A DNA stretch of 64,000 nt. Origin: Bryobacteraceae bacterium (lineage in GTDB: Bacteria; Acidobacteriota; Terriglobia; Bryobacterales; Bryobacteraceae). Within the stretch, counting starts at the first letter, position 1. Every line of letters starts with the position of its first letter. The notes under the pieces were generated by a model, which searched no databases, was not told where the DNA came from, and saw only the letters and a list, made by a program, of their open reading frames with translations. Position numbers and translations under genes: made by a program. Shown here one piece after another: positions 1 through 8,981 of this stretch. The DNA is taken from assembly GCA_025055455.1 (NCBI GenBank), contig JANWXD010000003.1, positions 124,001 through 188,000 of the forward strand, read 5' to 3'.

Positions 1-2
1 AA

Positions 3-1676
3 GGCGGGGTGTGGGAACTTTTCTTGCCTGGGGTGGGCGAGGGGGCGCGCTATAAGTACCACGTCCGCTCCCGCTATCACGGCTACCGCCAGATGAAAGC
101 CGACCCGTACGCCTTCGCTTCGGAAGCGCCGCCCCGTTCCGCTTCAGTGGTGGCCGACCTGAGCCGTTACGCATGGGGCGACGCCGAGTGGATGGAGGCC
201 CGCGGCCGCACGGACTGGCTCCGCGCGCCCTTGGCGATCTACGAGGTGCATCTGGAATCGTGGCTGCGTGGCCCGCAGGGCGAGCTGCTGACCTATCGCG
301 AACTCGCCGAGCGCCTCATCGCGTATGTCAAGCGCATGGGCTATACCCACATCGAGCTGCTGCCGGTGATGGAACATCCCTTTTCCGGCTCCTGGGGCTA
401 CCAAGTGACGGGCTATTTCGCCCCGACCGCGCGCTTCGGCACGCCGCAGGATTTCATGTACTTCGTGGACCGATGCCACCAGGCAGGCATCGGCGTGTTG
501 GTGGACTGGGTGCCGGCCCACTTCCCGCGCGACGCCCATGGCTTGGCCTGGTTCGACGGCACCGCCCTGTACGAGCACGCGGATCCGCGCAAGGGCGAGC
601 ACCGCGACTGGGGCACGCTGATCTTCAACTATGGCCGCAACGAGGTGCGCTGCTTTCTGATTTCCAGCGCCTTGTTCTGGCTCAAGAAGTATCACATCGA
701 CGGGTTGCGCGTGGACGCCGTGGCCTCCATGCTCTATCTGGACTACTCCCGCGGCCCAGGCGAATGGATCCCCAATCCGTATGGCGGCAACGAAAACCTA
801 GAAGCGATCGACTTTCTGCGCAAGTTCAACGAGCTCGCCCACCAAGTCCCCGGCGCCATCACCGTCGCCGAGGAGTCCACCGCCTTCTACGGCGTCTCCC
901 GCCCCGTCTATCTCGGTGGCCTGGGATTCACCATGAAGTGGAACATGGGCTGGATGCACGACATGCTGGAGTATTTCTCCAAAGACCCCATCTACCGCAA
1001 GTATCACCACAACAACATCACCTTCAGCATGCTCTACGCCTTCACGGAAAACTTCGTGCTCCCGGTTTCGCACGATGAAGTGGTTCACGGCAAGCGCTCG
1101 CTGATCAGCAAGATGCCGGGAGACGAGTGGCAGCGGTTCGCCAACGTGCGGGCGTTTCTGGCCTACATGTACACGCACCCGGGCAAGAAGCTACTGTTCA
1201 TGGGGCAGGAGATCGGCCAGTACGAGGAGTGGAACTACGCCTCGTCGGTACGATGGGAGCTGCTCGAGTTCGACTATCACCGCAAACTCCAGGAGTTCGT
1301 GCGGGAGCTGAACCGCTTCTATGTCTCCGAACCCGCCCTCTACGAAGTGGACTACGACTGGACCGGCTTCGAGTGGGTGGATTTTCACGACGTCGATCAT
1401 TCCATCATCGCCTTCCTGCGTCGGGCCCGCGACGCGAGCGATTTCTTGCTGGTGTGCTGCAACTTCACTCCCGTGCCGCATCATGGCTATCGGTTTGGCG
1501 TGCCGGAGCCGGGTTTCTACGAGGAAGTGTTCAACAGCGACTGGGCCCGCTTTGGAGGCAGCGACGTGCACAACCACGGTTGGGCGGGCTCCAGTCCCGT
1601 GCCCTGCCACGGAAGGCCGTACAGCATCACGGTGACGCTGCCGCCGCTGGCCGTGGTGGTGTTCAAGCGAAGATGA
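3..1676 (+). CDS. glgB: 1,4-alpha-glucan branching enzyme, 5'-truncated by window edge
   Basis: GlgB (GH13) cuts alpha-1,4 glucan chains and rejoins them through alpha-1,6 bonds during cytoplasmic glycogen synthesis. The reading frame is open to the window edge, so the N-terminal CBM48 domain is cut; the visible part begins inside it ([19 protein letters not shown]). The GH13 catalytic motifs are present: the nucleophile Asp in [10 protein letters not shown] (codon 714-716), the acid/base Glu in TVAEES (about 870) and the transition-state Asp in [11 protein letters not shown] (about 1075). The C-terminal all-beta domain is complete and the gene ends in TGA. The next gene starts 25 nt downstream. 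No other glg gene is in view; any partners would lie upstream of the window. Confidence 0.96.
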   Translation, partial: GGVWELFLPGVGEGARYKYHVRSRYHGYRQMKADPYAFASEAPPRSASVVADLSRYAWGDAEWMEARGRTDWLRAPLAIYEVHLESWLRGPQGELLTYRELAERLIAYVKRMGYTHIELLPVMEHPFSGSWGYQVTGYFAPTARFGTPQDFMYFVDRCHQAGIGVLVDWVPAHFPRDAHGLAWFDGTALYEHADPRKGEHRDWGTLIFNYGRNEVRCFLISSALFWLKKYHIDGLRVDAVASMLYLDYSRGPGEWIPNPYGGNENLEAIDFLRKFNELAHQVPGAITVAEESTAFYGVSRPVYLGGLGFTMKWNMGWMHDMLEYFSKDPIYRKYHHNNITFSMLYAFTENFVLPVSHDEVVHGKRSLISKMPGDEWQRFANVRAFLAYMYTHPGKKLLFMGQEIGQYEEWNYASSVRWELLEFDYHRKLQEFVRELNRFYVSEPALYEVDYDWTGFEWVDFHDVDHSIIAFLRRARDASDFLLVCCNFTPVPHHGYRFGVPEPGFYEEVFNSDWARFGGSDVHNHGWAGSSPVPCHGRPYSITVTLPPLAVVVFKRR

Positions 1677-1701
1677 GAACCGCCGCAACGCGAGGGGCGC
1701 C

Positions 1702-2916
1702 ATGAAGGACGCCACATTCATCCGCAGGGTTCGGCTTAAAAACTACAAAAGCATCGCCGGCTGTGATGTCGAACTGCGCCCTCTCATTTTCCTGGTGGGG
1801 CCGAACGGCTCGGGCAAGAGCAATTTTCTCGATGCGTTGCGTTTTGTCGCCGACGCGCTTCGCACGTCCCTAGACCACGCCTTGAGAGACCGAGGCGGCA
1901 TACACGAAGTGCGCCGCCGCTCCGGGGGTCATCCCACGCACTTCGGCATCCGGCTGGAGTTCCGGCTCCCCGACGGATCGGAGGGTCACTACGCCTTTCG
2001 CATCGGGGCACGTCCCCAGGGCGGATACGAGGTCCAGGGCGAGGAGTGCGCGATCCGCAAGCCCGAAGCCCTGGGGCCAGAGGCAAGCTTCAGCGTCAGG
2101 AGCGGGAAGGTGGCCGGGACGGCCGACATTTTCCCGCCGGCGACCACCGATCGCCTGTACTTGGTTAATGCCGCCGGCCTGCCGGAGTTTCGTTCCGCCT
2201 ACGAGGCCTTGTCGCGCATGGGATTTTACAATCTGAACCCGGATCGCATTCGGGAGCTCCAGGCGCCGGATCCCGGCGAGTTGTTGGCCCGGGACGGGAG
2301 TAACATTACGAGCGTTCTGGCCCAAATGAAAAAGCGAGCGCCACAGCGCAAAGAACGGATTGAGAAGTACCTGGCCAGCGTGGTGCCGGGTGTTTGCGGA
2401 GTGGACGTGCGGACCATTGGACCGAGAGAGACTCTGGAGTTTCGGCAGCAAGTGCAAGGTGCCTTGGCGCCTTGGCGCTTCCCGGCAGCCAGCATGTCCG
2501 ACGGAACGTTGCGCGCCCTCGGCGTGTTGGTGAGCGTTTTTCAATCGAATGGGGAAAAGGCGCGCGTACCTCTTGTCGGGATCGAGGAACCGGAGGCCGC
2601 GCTGCACCCTGCCGCCGCTCGCTACCTGGTCGATAGTCTCATCGAGGCCAGCCGGGAAACTCAGGTCATTATCACCAGTCACAGCCCCGACCTGCTCGAT
2701 CATGAAGCCGTGGAGACGGAATCCCTTCTCGCCGTCGAGGCGGACCAAGGCAAGACCCTGATTTGCCCGGTTTACGAGGCGGCTCGAACTGCGCTGAAGG
2801 ATCGGCTTTACACCGCTGGGGAACTCCTGCGCATGAACCAACTGCGGCCCGACACCACCCGGCACTCGAGCAAGAGCGAAAAGCAGCTTCGATTGTTCGA
2901 CGGGATTCGGGAGTAA
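1702..2916 (+). CDS. AAA_21/RecF-like ATPase of a two-gene module
   Basis: A 404-residue ATPase of the SMC/RecF/OLD type. Walker A is GPNGSGKSN (about residues 33-41), preceded by the typical first strand RRVRLKNYKSI. An ABC-like signature occurs at MSDGTLRALGVL (about 265), Walker B at VGIEEPEAALHP (about 293) and the switch histidine at ITSHSPDLLD (about 326). There is no long coiled coil and no fused nuclease domain. Its stop overlaps the start of the next gene (TAATG), so the two are translated together. In OLD, Gabija and PARIS systems such an ATPase senses or gates a TOPRIM nuclease; here the partner carries TOPRIM-like residues. A defence role is inferred from this architecture and is not proven. 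Confidence 0.85.
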   Translation: MKDATFIRRVRLKNYKSIAGCDVELRPLIFLVGPNGSGKSNFLDALRFVADALRTSLDHALRDRGGIHEVRRRSGGHPTHFGIRLEFRLPDGSEGHYAFRIGARPQGGYEVQGEECAIRKPEALGPEASFSVRSGKVAGTADIFPPATTDRLYLVNAAGLPEFRSAYEALSRMGFYNLNPDRIRELQAPDPGELLARDGSNITSVLAQMKKRAPQRKERIEKYLASVVPGVCGVDVRTIGPRETLEFRQQVQGALAPWRFPAASMSDGTLRALGVLVSVFQSNGEKARVPLVGIEEPEAALHPAAARYLVDSLIEASRETQVIITSHSPDLLDHEAVETESLLAVEADQGKTLICPVYEAARTALKDRLYTAGELLRMNQLRPDTTRHSSKSEKQLRLFDGIRE

Positions 2917-3515
2917 TGCCCGTCACCATTGCTGCCATTGTCGAGGGCCACGGCGAGGTTACGGCCTTGCCCGCGCTGTTGCACCGCGTGGCCCGCGTCG
3001 TCGCTCCTCGAGTCCGCCTGGATGTCCCGCCTCCCATACGCATACCGCGGCAGAAACTCATCCGGCGTGAGAACGAACTCGAGCGAGCCGTCGAACTCGC
3101 CGGACGGATCGTCGGGGGCCGTGGTGGAATCCTGGTTCTTCTCGATGCCGACGACGACTGCCCGGCGCAATTGGGACCCGCTCTGCTGGAACGAGCCCAA
3201 CGCGTTCGGGGCGACACTCCGATCGCGGTCGTGGTAGCCAAGCGGGAGTTTGAGGCGTGGTTTCTGGCCGCTGCGGACTCACTGCGGGAGCGGGGCCTTC
3301 TCAAAAGCGATGCCCCGCAACCGACCGACCCGGAGTCGGTCCGGGGCGCCAAGGAGTGGCTGGGACGCCATTTAATTGGCGAATGCTATTCGGAGGCGGT
3401 GGACCAACTCCGCCTGGCTCGGGAGTTCGATGTGGACGCGGCCCGCCGCTGCGACTCTTTCGACAAATTCTGGCGGGAGGCGGCGCGTCTGCTGGGCGCT
3501 GTGGCCGATCCGTAA
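2916..3515 (+). CDS. DUF4276-like protein with TOPRIM-like motifs
   Basis: About 199 residues. I chose the ATG inside the TAATG overlap with the ATPase rather than the longer in-frame extension upstream, which would run inside the ATPase gene. Near the N-terminus is IVEGHGE, with a Glu where TOPRIM domains place their first acidic residue. About 60 residues later comes ILVLLDADDDCP, a DxD motif after a hydrophobic strand, again as in TOPRIM folds. KREFEAWFLAAADSLRERG is the stretch I associate with DUF4276. By analogy with AriB of PARIS or the OLD nucleases it could be the effector of the pair, possibly a nuclease. It is likely not secreted. The family name is from memory of motifs, not a search. 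Confidence 0.75.
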   Translation: MPVTIAAIVEGHGEVTALPALLHRVARVVAPRVRLDVPPPIRIPRQKLIRRENELERAVELAGRIVGGRGGILVLLDADDDCPAQLGPALLERAQRVRGDTPIAVVVAKREFEAWFLAAADSLRERGLLKSDAPQPTDPESVRGAKEWLGRHLIGECYSEAVDQLRLAREFDVDAARRCDSFDKFWREAARLLGAVADP

Positions 3516-3588
3516 GTCAGCATCGATCCGGGCGGCCTGCCCTGGGGTCGGCCGGACAGACGCTAGCGCTCCCCCCGGCCGAACTCGG

Positions 3589-4557
3589 TCAGTAGAAGAA
3601 CACCTGCGTGCGGGTCGCCGCAGTCTGGTAGCGCGGCTGGAATTGGAGCGCGAGCTTGGGAAGAACTACCGGATCGTCTTGCCGGTGGTAGGTGCACAAC
3701 ACCATGCGCGGGGCAAAGCGTTCCAGAATCCTGCGGGCCCCAGCCAGGGCGAGCCGCTCGGCCCCTTCGATGTCCATCTTGATGAAATCCACGCGCTCGA
3801 GCCCCCATTCTTCCACCACCCGGTCCAGCGTCTGGGCCGGAACCTGCACGGAGCGCGGTTCGCCGCTCAGTTTCTTCCACGGGCCGAAGACCCAGGTCTC
3901 CCAATCGCGGAGCTTCCGCTCCACCACGCGGCTCATGGAGGAATCCGGGTGTTGAAATAACGTGATCGTGCCGTCGGAATCCGAGGCCGCAGCCTCGATG
4001 AGCCGGAACTTACCCTGGCGGATTTCTTCGCCGAGCGTAAGCTTCAAACAGGCGATGTTTCGAGGATCGGGTTCCACACCAACTACTAAGCTCGCGCCTT
4101 GGTGAAAGGCGTAACGGGCGAAGGCGCCCAAATGGGCCCCCACATCGAGGACCACGTCGCCCGGCTGAACGCGTGCCCGGGGGTGCTCGTAAACCTTCTG
4201 CTCGAGGATCTCGGTCAAAATCCCCTCCAGGAGCTGCACGTCCGGAAAGCGGGCATGCAGCTCGCCCACGGGAGTGTCCAGGCGGTAGGGGCACTCCGGA
4301 ACTCCGCTGCGTCCTTTGAGGCGGACTTCCCCAGTGACGAACTCGCGCCCGAAGTACGGCCACTGAGGCCATCCGGCAAGGTTGCGCAGAATCTCAACCC
4401 AAGTGATCTCCGGTACTGTTCCGCTCAGTTTCAGCGCGGCGAGCTGCCCGGCGATCAGCGGACTGGGGCCATAGGGCTCGGGCAGTATCAGCTTAGCCAG
4501 GCAGGCGCCGAGTGTGAGCACAATCAGTGGGAGTACCGGCTTTTTTCGACTCATCAT
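3589..4557 (-). CDS. FkbM-family SAM-dependent methyltransferase, membrane-anchored
   Basis: A 322-residue protein with a hydrophobic N-terminus after MSRKK (residues about 7-22), which is a signal anchor or uncleaved signal. The SAM-binding motif is VLDVGAHLGAFARYAF (about 135-150), followed by the acidic strand end VVGVEPDPRN. The FkbM hallmark VDFIKMDIEGAERLAL is at about residues 265-280. Family members O-methylate sugars, polyketides or glycolipids; nothing here identifies the substrate. The gene is convergent with the ATPase/DUF4276 pair and lies 116 nt downstream of the amidohydrolase, so it may be a separate unit. The N-terminal anchor is unusual for FkbM enzymes and suggests activity at the membrane. 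Confidence 0.85.
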   Translation of the reverse strand: MMSRKKPVLPLIVLTLGACLAKLILPEPYGPSPLIAGQLAALKLSGTVPEITWVEILRNLAGWPQWPYFGREFVTGEVRLKGRSGVPECPYRLDTPVGELHARFPDVQLLEGILTEILEQKVYEHPRARVQPGDVVLDVGAHLGAFARYAFHQGASLVVGVEPDPRNIACLKLTLGEEIRQGKFRLIEAAASDSDGTITLFQHPDSSMSRVVERKLRDWETWVFGPWKKLSGEPRSVQVPAQTLDRVVEEWGLERVDFIKMDIEGAERLALAGARRILERFAPRMVLCTYHRQDDPVVLPKLALQFQPRYQTAATRTQVFFY

Positions 4558-4673
4558 CCCGGCCAGTTGGAACTAACGCACAGGATACGGAGCTGCGGGT
4601 GCGGGCGTCAAGCGCGGATCTTCCGGACACCGGCGCCTTCTCGCGCCGCAAGCCCCAGCCGTCCCTGGAAGGT

Positions 4674-5852
4674 TTACGCGAGCCGCAGCAGTCGCGCGGC
4701 GTTCTCGTAATAAACCTTGCGCAAGATCGCGTCGGGCAAGCCGAGGCCGTAGATCTTCCAACGGCCTTGGGGCGGAATCGGCGCCGGCGCGTAATCGAAG
4801 TATTCGTCCTCGGTTTCCAGGAAGCGGAAATAGATCTTGTAGAGCTCGTCCCCGAAGACCTGCTGTGGATACTCGTAGCCGCGCGGCACGGCGTCCGTGC
4901 CGAAGAGGATCCGGTCCTGGTACTTGTCGAAAAACCTCCGTGCGGTCCGGGGCTGGCGTCCCAGCTCGCCGATCCGCGCCCCGATTTCCACGTGCATGTT
5001 GGGAAAGCGGTCCATGGACTCGGATACGTGCGCCAGGTTCTCGGCGTAGTTGCCGACGTGGAGCACAATAAACTGCGTTCGCGGGTGACGGGCCAGCACG
5101 CGATTGCGCGCCTCGAGCAGTTCCTCGTTGCTCGGAAAATCCCCGCCGTAGAACGACCACTCCGGATGGTTGTTGAGCTCCTCGAAGCGTTCGTTGAAGC
5201 GGTCGATGGGCAGGAAGAATGCCACCGGATCCGAAACGTGGATCGCCACCGGGATCTGGAGAGCGCCGCAAACCTCCCACATCGGATCGAAGCGCGTGTC
5301 ATCGACCTTGACCAGGGGGCCGCTGGTGATGTTCTCCCGCAGGTACAGGCCGAGCGTTTTGAGCACCTTGAGGCCGCGGGCGCCGTCGCGCACCGCCTGC
5401 TCGATCAAATCCGCTTGCAGCCTGGGATAGCCCGGCTCGTTGGCGCGGCTCCAGCACGGCTCCGTGAAGGTGTAGAAACGGCCCGGATACTTGCGGTCGA
5501 ATTTCGCCACGGCTTCGCGCAAGCCCCTGCCGTAACCTCCGGTGAGGTTCACCATCGCCCGGATGTTGCGGCGGTCCATGATGGGGAGCAATTCCTCCGG
5601 TTCGGCCGGATACCGGCGCTCTTCGGTTAGCGGCACGCCTTTGTCGGACTTGGCAGCCCAGGACAGGTGCGTATGGATATCGATGACGGGGAAGCGCGGC
5701 TTTTCGATGATGTGCTCGGGCACCCGCAGCATGCTGCGCGGCTGGTACTCGCTCAAGTCCAAGGGTCGCCCCTTACGCGGCGCCTGCGCGCCTCGCAGCG
5801 GAGGCAGCAGAAAGGCGCCGCACGCGGCTCCCAGCCAACTTCTCCGGGTCAT
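4674..5852 (-). CDS. Tat-exported amidohydrolase (Amidohydrolase_2 family)
   Basis: A 392-residue protein starting MTRRSWLGAACGAFLLPP, a twin-arginine signal ending near AQA (about residue 25), so export to the periplasm as a folded enzyme is likely. The mature part is a TIM-barrel metal-dependent hydrolase or decarboxylase: VIDIHTHLSW carries the HxH metal ligands, later His residues sit in AIHVSDP and IVLHVGNYAE, and the final Asp is in LFGTDAVP. The family includes gamma-resorcylate and ACMS decarboxylases and lactonases; the substrate cannot be told from the sequence. It is the last of a minus-strand run that starts with the SDR gene, 21 nt after the small TPR gene. Confidence 0.85.
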   Translation of the reverse strand: MTRRSWLGAACGAFLLPPLRGAQAPRKGRPLDLSEYQPRSMLRVPEHIIEKPRFPVIDIHTHLSWAAKSDKGVPLTEERRYPAEPEELLPIMDRRNIRAMVNLTGGYGRGLREAVAKFDRKYPGRFYTFTEPCWSRANEPGYPRLQADLIEQAVRDGARGLKVLKTLGLYLRENITSGPLVKVDDTRFDPMWEVCGALQIPVAIHVSDPVAFFLPIDRFNERFEELNNHPEWSFYGGDFPSNEELLEARNRVLARHPRTQFIVLHVGNYAENLAHVSESMDRFPNMHVEIGARIGELGRQPRTARRFFDKYQDRILFGTDAVPRGYEYPQQVFGDELYKIYFRFLETEDEYFDYAPAPIPPQGRWKIYGLGLPDAILRKVYYENAARLLRLA

Positions 5853-5873
5853 GGTACATCCTCCGTGATCGGA

Positions 5874-6221
5874 CTAGGTTTCCGGCACGTTGTGCCGCAT
5901 CAACAACTCCACGCCTCGCCGGTCGCCGGCGCGTTCGGCCTGGCGGGCATGGCGCCAAGCGGCCGCGGAGTCGCCGGCCACGGCGTAGATTTCCGTGAGG
6001 GCCGTGTGGGCGCGGGCGAAGCCCGGCTCGAGCCGCACCGCATGAAGCAGCAGCCCGAGCGCCTCTTCCTGTCGGCCCTGGGTGCGCCGCCACTGGGCCA
6101 GCTGGTAGTATGGCTGCGCATTGTGCGGCTCCCGCGCGATCCACTCCAGCAGCTCGTCGATCTGGCGGCGCGTCTCGTAGTCCAGCGCGAACTCGATCAC
6201 CTCTTTGCGCCAGAAGCCCAT
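5874..6221 (-). CDS. Small TPR protein
   Basis: A 115-residue protein with no signal peptide. At least two tetratricopeptide repeats are readable: PHNAQPYYQLAQWRRTQGRQEEALGLLLHAV (two helices, about residues 32-62) and ARAHTALTEIYAVAGDSAAAWRHARQA (about 69-95). TPR proteins act as protein-protein adaptors. The gene starts 3 nt after the stop of glycerate kinase and is followed 21 nt later by the amidohydrolase, so it is probably cotranscribed. No specific partner can be named. The codon usage is like that of its neighbours and the composition supports a real gene rather than a shadow. Confidence 0.75.
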   Translation of the reverse strand: MGFWRKEVIEFALDYETRRQIDELLEWIAREPHNAQPYYQLAQWRRTQGRQEEALGLLLHAVRLEPGFARAHTALTEIYAVAGDSAAAWRHARQAERAGDRRGVELLMRHNVPET

Positions 6222-6224
6222 CCC

Positions 6225-7559
6225 TCATCCTCCGACCAACAGCACGCGGATGTCCATCACGTTGGTGTGGGTCGGCCCGGTCTTGAGCAGGTCTCCCAGA
6301 GGTTCGAAAAAGTGGTAGGAGTCATTGTTGGCCAGCATGCGTCCGGCCTCCAAACCGAGCTGCTGCGCGCGCGCCAGCGTGTGTCCGTCCGCGATGGCGC
6401 CGGCGGCATCGGTGGGCCCATCCGTTCCATCGGTGCCCGCGCTCAGCACGACGACACGGTCATGACCGCTCAGCGCCATGGCTGCCGCCAGCACGAACTC
6501 TTGGTTGCGGCCGCCAAGGCCATCGCCGCGGAGCGTGACGGTGGTCTCTCCGCCCGAAATCACGCACGCCGGAGGCCGCAGCGGACGCCCGGACGCCCGG
6601 ATTTCCTTGACCACGGCGGCATGCACGAGCGCTACGTCCCGCGTCTCGCCCTCGACGAAGGTGGACAGCACCAGGGTGCGATAGCCGAGGGTCTTCGCCT
6701 TCCGCGCGGCTTCGTCTACCGCCAGACGATTGCTGCCCACGATCAGGTTCTGGACGCGCCGGAAAAGCGGGTCGCCGGGCTTGGGGGTCTCTTCGATCTC
6801 TCCGCGCACGCCGCGCTCGATGCGGTCGGCCACCGAGCGGGGAACGCGTTCGAGCAAGCCGTACTTTTCGAGCACCCCGCGAGCCGTCGCGAAGGTCGAC
6901 GAATCGGGCGCCGTCGGTCCCGACCCGATCACGTCCAAATTGTCGCCGATCACGTCGGAAAGCAGCAGCGTCAGCACGGTGGCCGGGGCCGCCAGCCGCG
7001 CCAGTTGCCCTCCTTTCAGCTCGGACAGGTGCTTGCGCACGGCATTGATTTCGTGGATCGTCGCGCCGCATCCCAACAGCAGCCGAGTCGTCTCCTGTTT
7101 TTCGGCCAGCGTCACCGGCGGGGCGGGCGCGGGCAGCAGCGCGGACGCGCCACCAGAAATCAAACAGATCACCAAATCCCGCCGCCCGGCCTGGCGGACC
7201 AGTTCGGCGATCCGCCGGGCGCCCTGAACGCCTGCCGCGTCCGGGATCGGGTGGCCACATTCGTGGAGCTCGATGCGCCGCAGCCGGTCGGTGTGGCCGT
7301 ACTTGACGCTGACCAGCCCGCCCGTGATCCGGCGATGCAGCAAACCTTCCACGGCGCGCGCCATCGTGGCGCTCGCTTTCCCCGCGCCGACCACAAAGAT
7401 GCGGTCGAAACGATCCAGTCGGTACCGGCGGCGGCCGGCCTGGAGCACGTTTCCGTGGAGCCGAACGTGGCGTTGGACGGCTTCAGCGGGGTCGGCCGCC
7501 CGAAGCGCAGCCCGAAAGATCTCGAGAGCATGCCGACGTAGGGTGCGCTGCATGGGCAA
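6225..7559 (-). CDS. Glycerate 2-kinase (MOFRL/DUF4147 family)
   Basis: A 444-residue enzyme of the class II glycerate kinase family, which phosphorylates D-glycerate to 2-phosphoglycerate. The N-terminal DUF4147 domain contains FVVGAGKASATMARAVE (about 52-68), the glycine-rich ICLISGGASALLPAP and the SDVIGDNLDVIGSGPT segment. The C-terminal MOFRL domain has ISGGETTVTLRGDGLGGRNQEFVLAAA and LSAGTDGTDGPTDAAGA, typical of the active-site cleft. Length and motif order are normal. It lies 4 nt after shikimate kinase and 3 nt before the TPR gene, in a compact operon. Its role would be glycerate entry into lower glycolysis, for example from glyoxylate or serine breakdown. Confidence 0.93.
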   Translation of the reverse strand: MPMQRTLRRHALEIFRAALRAADPAEAVQRHVRLHGNVLQAGRRRYRLDRFDRIFVVGAGKASATMARAVEGLLHRRITGGLVSVKYGHTDRLRRIELHECGHPIPDAAGVQGARRIAELVRQAGRRDLVICLISGGASALLPAPAPPVTLAEKQETTRLLLGCGATIHEINAVRKHLSELKGGQLARLAAPATVLTLLLSDVIGDNLDVIGSGPTAPDSSTFATARGVLEKYGLLERVPRSVADRIERGVRGEIEETPKPGDPLFRRVQNLIVGSNRLAVDEAARKAKTLGYRTLVLSTFVEGETRDVALVHAAVVKEIRASGRPLRPPACVISGGETTVTLRGDGLGGRNQEFVLAAAMALSGHDRVVVLSAGTDGTDGPTDAAGAIADGHTLARAQQLGLEAGRMLANNDSYHFFEPLGDLLKTGPTHTNVMDIRVLLVGG

Positions 7560-7563
7560 TTCT

Positions 7564-8091
7564 TTAAAATATGGGCAGCTGCAGAATGGCGTCTACCGCC
7601 ACCTCGGGATCGTCGCTGACGATCGGGATGCGGTAGTCGGCCCGCGCGTAGCTTTCTCGCCGGGCGTAGTAGAGCACTTCGAGTTTGTCCGGGTCCCGCG
7701 CCAGCGGCCGACCGGAGGGATCCTGAAGCCGGCGCCGGATGACGGCCAGCGGGCAGTCCAGCCAGATGGTGACGCCGTTGTTTTCGAGCAGCTCGTAATT
7801 TGCTGGCTGGCCGAAAGCGCCCCCGCCGAGGGCCACCACCATCGGCTTGCCTTTCTGAATCATGTGCACACGCTGCCGGATGGCCTCGGCTTCCAGCTTG
7901 CGAAATTCCTCCTCGCCCCGCGTGTCGAAAATTTGCGCGATGGTGAGGCCCGTCGCCGCCTCCACGTCAGCGTCCGTATCGGCAAAGCGCCAGCCCAGCC
8001 GGTCGGCCAAGCGGCGCCCGATGACGGTCTTGCCGCAGGCCATGAATCCCACCAGGTAGATGCCCGGCGTCCGTTTCAGTTTGAGGATCAT
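7564..8091 (-). CDS. aroK: Shikimate kinase
   Basis: A 175-residue P-loop kinase that makes shikimate 3-phosphate in the chorismate pathway, in the cytoplasm. Walker A is GFMACGKTVIGR (about 15-26). The shikimate-binding DTDADVEAATG follows, with Asp and the later Arg in FDTRGEEEFRKLE (about 58-70). VALGGGAFGQPA is the Gly-rich Walker B region, and the lid arginine region follows near RRRLQDPSGRPL. Its start overlaps the stop of the upstream SDR gene by 4 nt (ATGA), indicating translational coupling. The normal N-terminal length supports this start. Confidence 0.95.
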   Translation of the reverse strand: MILKLKRTPGIYLVGFMACGKTVIGRRLADRLGWRFADTDADVEAATGLTIAQIFDTRGEEEFRKLEAEAIRQRVHMIQKGKPMVVALGGGAFGQPANYELLENNGVTIWLDCPLAVIRRRLQDPSGRPLARDPDKLEVLYYARRESYARADYRIPIVSDDPEVAVDAILQLPIF

Positions 8092-8873
8092 TCCTCACGT
8101 TCCAAGGCTTGATGGAAGGCGGCAAGCCGGCGGTCAAGAAAGCCAGGGAACAGGCGGTCCGCGGCCACGAACAATCGGGCCACGGCCGGGGGCACGATGG
8201 TGCGTTTCTCGCGCTCCACGCCGCGCACGATGGCCTCGGCGCACTGCTCGGCCGTGATGGCGAAACGATCCCGGCCCGGGATGCGCCGTGGAGGATCGCC
8301 CCCGAGCGCGTGATCCGCAAAGTCCGTCGCCACATAGCCGGGACACACCGTCAAGACCCGGATTCCGTCGCCGAGCAGCTCGCGCCGCAGGCCGTCGCTC
8401 AACAACACGAGCGCGGCTTTCGAAGCCGAATACAACGTCAACCAGGGCACGCTGACCTTGCCGGCCACCGAGCTGACATTGACGATCACGCCGCTGCGGC
8501 GCTCGCGCATATGGGGCGCCACCAGTTGGATCATCGAGAGGGCGGCGAAAAAATTCAGCTCGAATAGCGCGCGGGCCAGCTCGGGCGGCGTGCGCCAGGC
8601 CGGGCCGTATAGGCCGACGCCGGCGTTGTTCACCAAGATGTCCACCGTGCCGTAGCGCTCGAGAGTTCGCTCGACCACTCGCTGGCGCGTCTCCGCGAGC
8701 GTCAAGTCGCCGGCGGTGATCAGCGCGTCCGCGCCGCCCACTTGGCGCAGCTTTTCCTCCGAGCGCGCTGTCAGCGACAGTCGTGCGCCGCGCTGCCGGA
8801 AGGCCGCCGCGCAGGCTGCGCCGATCCCTTGAGAAGCTCCCGTGATGAGAACGACTTTCCCGGCGATTTCCAT
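8088..8873 (-). CDS. SDR-family NAD(P)-dependent oxidoreductase
   Basis: A 261-residue classical short-chain dehydrogenase. I chose the ATG at 8873 because MEIAGKVVLITGASQGIG is the canonical Rossmann start; the longer open frame upstream overlaps the divergent HAD gene. Cofactor motif TGASQGIG is at about residues 11-18, NNAGVG at about 84, the catalytic Ser in VNVSSVAGK at about 133, and YSASKAALV (YxxxK) at about 147. The C-terminus (FVAADRLFPGFLDRRLAAF) is amphipathic and may touch the membrane. The substrate is unknown. It heads the minus-strand run SDR-aroK-glycerate kinase-TPR-amidohydrolase and is divergent from the HAD gene, 108 nt away. Confidence 0.88.
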   Translation of the reverse strand: MEIAGKVVLITGASQGIGAACAAAFRQRGARLSLTARSEEKLRQVGGADALITAGDLTLAETRQRVVERTLERYGTVDILVNNAGVGLYGPAWRTPPELARALFELNFFAALSMIQLVAPHMRERRSGVIVNVSSVAGKVSVPWLTLYSASKAALVLLSDGLRRELLGDGIRVLTVCPGYVATDFADHALGGDPPRRIPGRDRFAITAEQCAEAIVRGVEREKRTIVPPAVARLFVAADRLFPGFLDRRLAAFHQALEREE

Positions 8874-8981
8874 GCTGCGGCCGCCGCGCCCACCCGACCG
8901 GCGCATTGCCGGGCTCGCCGCGCGGCAGAGATAATAGTAACACGCGGGTTCGGTTTCACCCGCAGCTGCGTCCGCACCGGC

